From Desulfobacterales bacterium (lineage in GTDB: Bacteria; Desulfobacterota; Desulfobacteria; Desulfobacterales; JAUYIZ01), in NCBI GenBank assembly GCA_030688615.1, contig JAUYIZ010000184.1:1-42632 (forward strand): a stretch of DNA of 42,632 nt. The letters are read 5' to 3'. A program made the translations under genes and the position numbers. The notes under the pieces were generated by a model. The model was not told where the DNA came from and did no database searches. It saw nothing but the letters and a program-made list of their open reading frames with translations. Shown one piece after another: positions 42,504 to 42,632 of this stretch; positions within the stretch are counted from its first letter, which is position 1; each line of letters opens with the position of its first letter.

Positions 42504-42632
42504 CAAATTACAAATACCAAACAATTTCCAATGACCAAAATTCGAAAATCCAAACGATGTCCCGTCCTGGAAGGTTTGGGTCATTTAATATTGGAATTTG
42601 AGATTTATTTGTAATTTGGTGCTTGGAATTTG
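42504..42632. repeat. CAAATTACAAATA inverted repeat element, continuing past the window
   Basis: CAAATTACAAATA (42504-42516) has its exact inverse complement at 42606-42618, with further partial pairing inward (ATTTCCAAT against ATTGGAATT). A trailing CTTGGAATTTG suggests the element continues beyond the end. No coding potential. Confidence 0.7.

Overview
The window looks like chromosomal DNA of an obligately anaerobic deltaproteobacterium (Desulfobacterota, probably a sulfate reducer or close relative). Three things suggest this. It holds a dense set of molybdopterin/tungstopterin enzymes, ferredoxins and CoA ligases. It has a PxxKW cysteine-rich protein. Its spacers carry several short structured repeats of a kind common in such genomes. 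No 16S gene or taxonomic marker is present, so this is an inference.

Left part (1-13233, all minus strand) is a metabolic island. In transcription order it encodes a fumarate-reductase-like flavoprotein with a 2Fe-2S/4Fe-4S partner, an acyl-CoA ligase, an acetylene-hydratase-clade molybdopterin enzyme, an aldehyde:ferredoxin oxidoreductase (AOR) homologue with a four-cluster ferredoxin, a second acetylene-hydratase-clade enzyme, a second CoA ligase, and a further FAD dehydrogenase that runs off the window. Tight spacings (1-16 bp) inside sub-blocks point to coordinated transcription. The gene set fits anaerobic breakdown of an organic substrate through an aldehyde, then an acid, then a CoA thioester, but the substrate cannot be read from sequence.

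Middle part (13427-21107, plus strand) diverges from the island across a 193-bp spacer with a promoter on each strand. It encodes an ABC importer of the Fe3+/polyamine/anion type (ATPase, fused 12-helix permease, periplasmic binding protein). A small 2x[4Fe-4S] ferredoxin and two tandem paralogous flavoproteins are interleaved in the same operon. The mixture suggests that import and redox processing of one compound are linked.

Right-centre part (21199-34442, plus strand) is the housekeeping run tRNA-Gly(CCC), rimP, nusA, infB, ylxP-like, rbfA, nrnA, truB, rpsO, pnp, M16 protease, dut, MBL-fold hydrolase, truA. It matches the E. coli metY-rimP-nusA-infB operon in layout, with a glycine tRNA in place of metY and an intrinsic terminator between the tRNA and rimP.

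Right end (34572-42218, minus strand) carries an amidohydrolase with a substituted metal ligand, a CLC chloride channel/transporter with CBS and TrkA-C domains, a class I/II aminotransferase, a PxxKW cysteine-rich protein behind a possible attenuator, and a mitochondrial-type aconitase. The spacers here hold several MITE-like inverted-repeat elements. No CRISPR array, rRNA gene, transposase or phage gene was seen.
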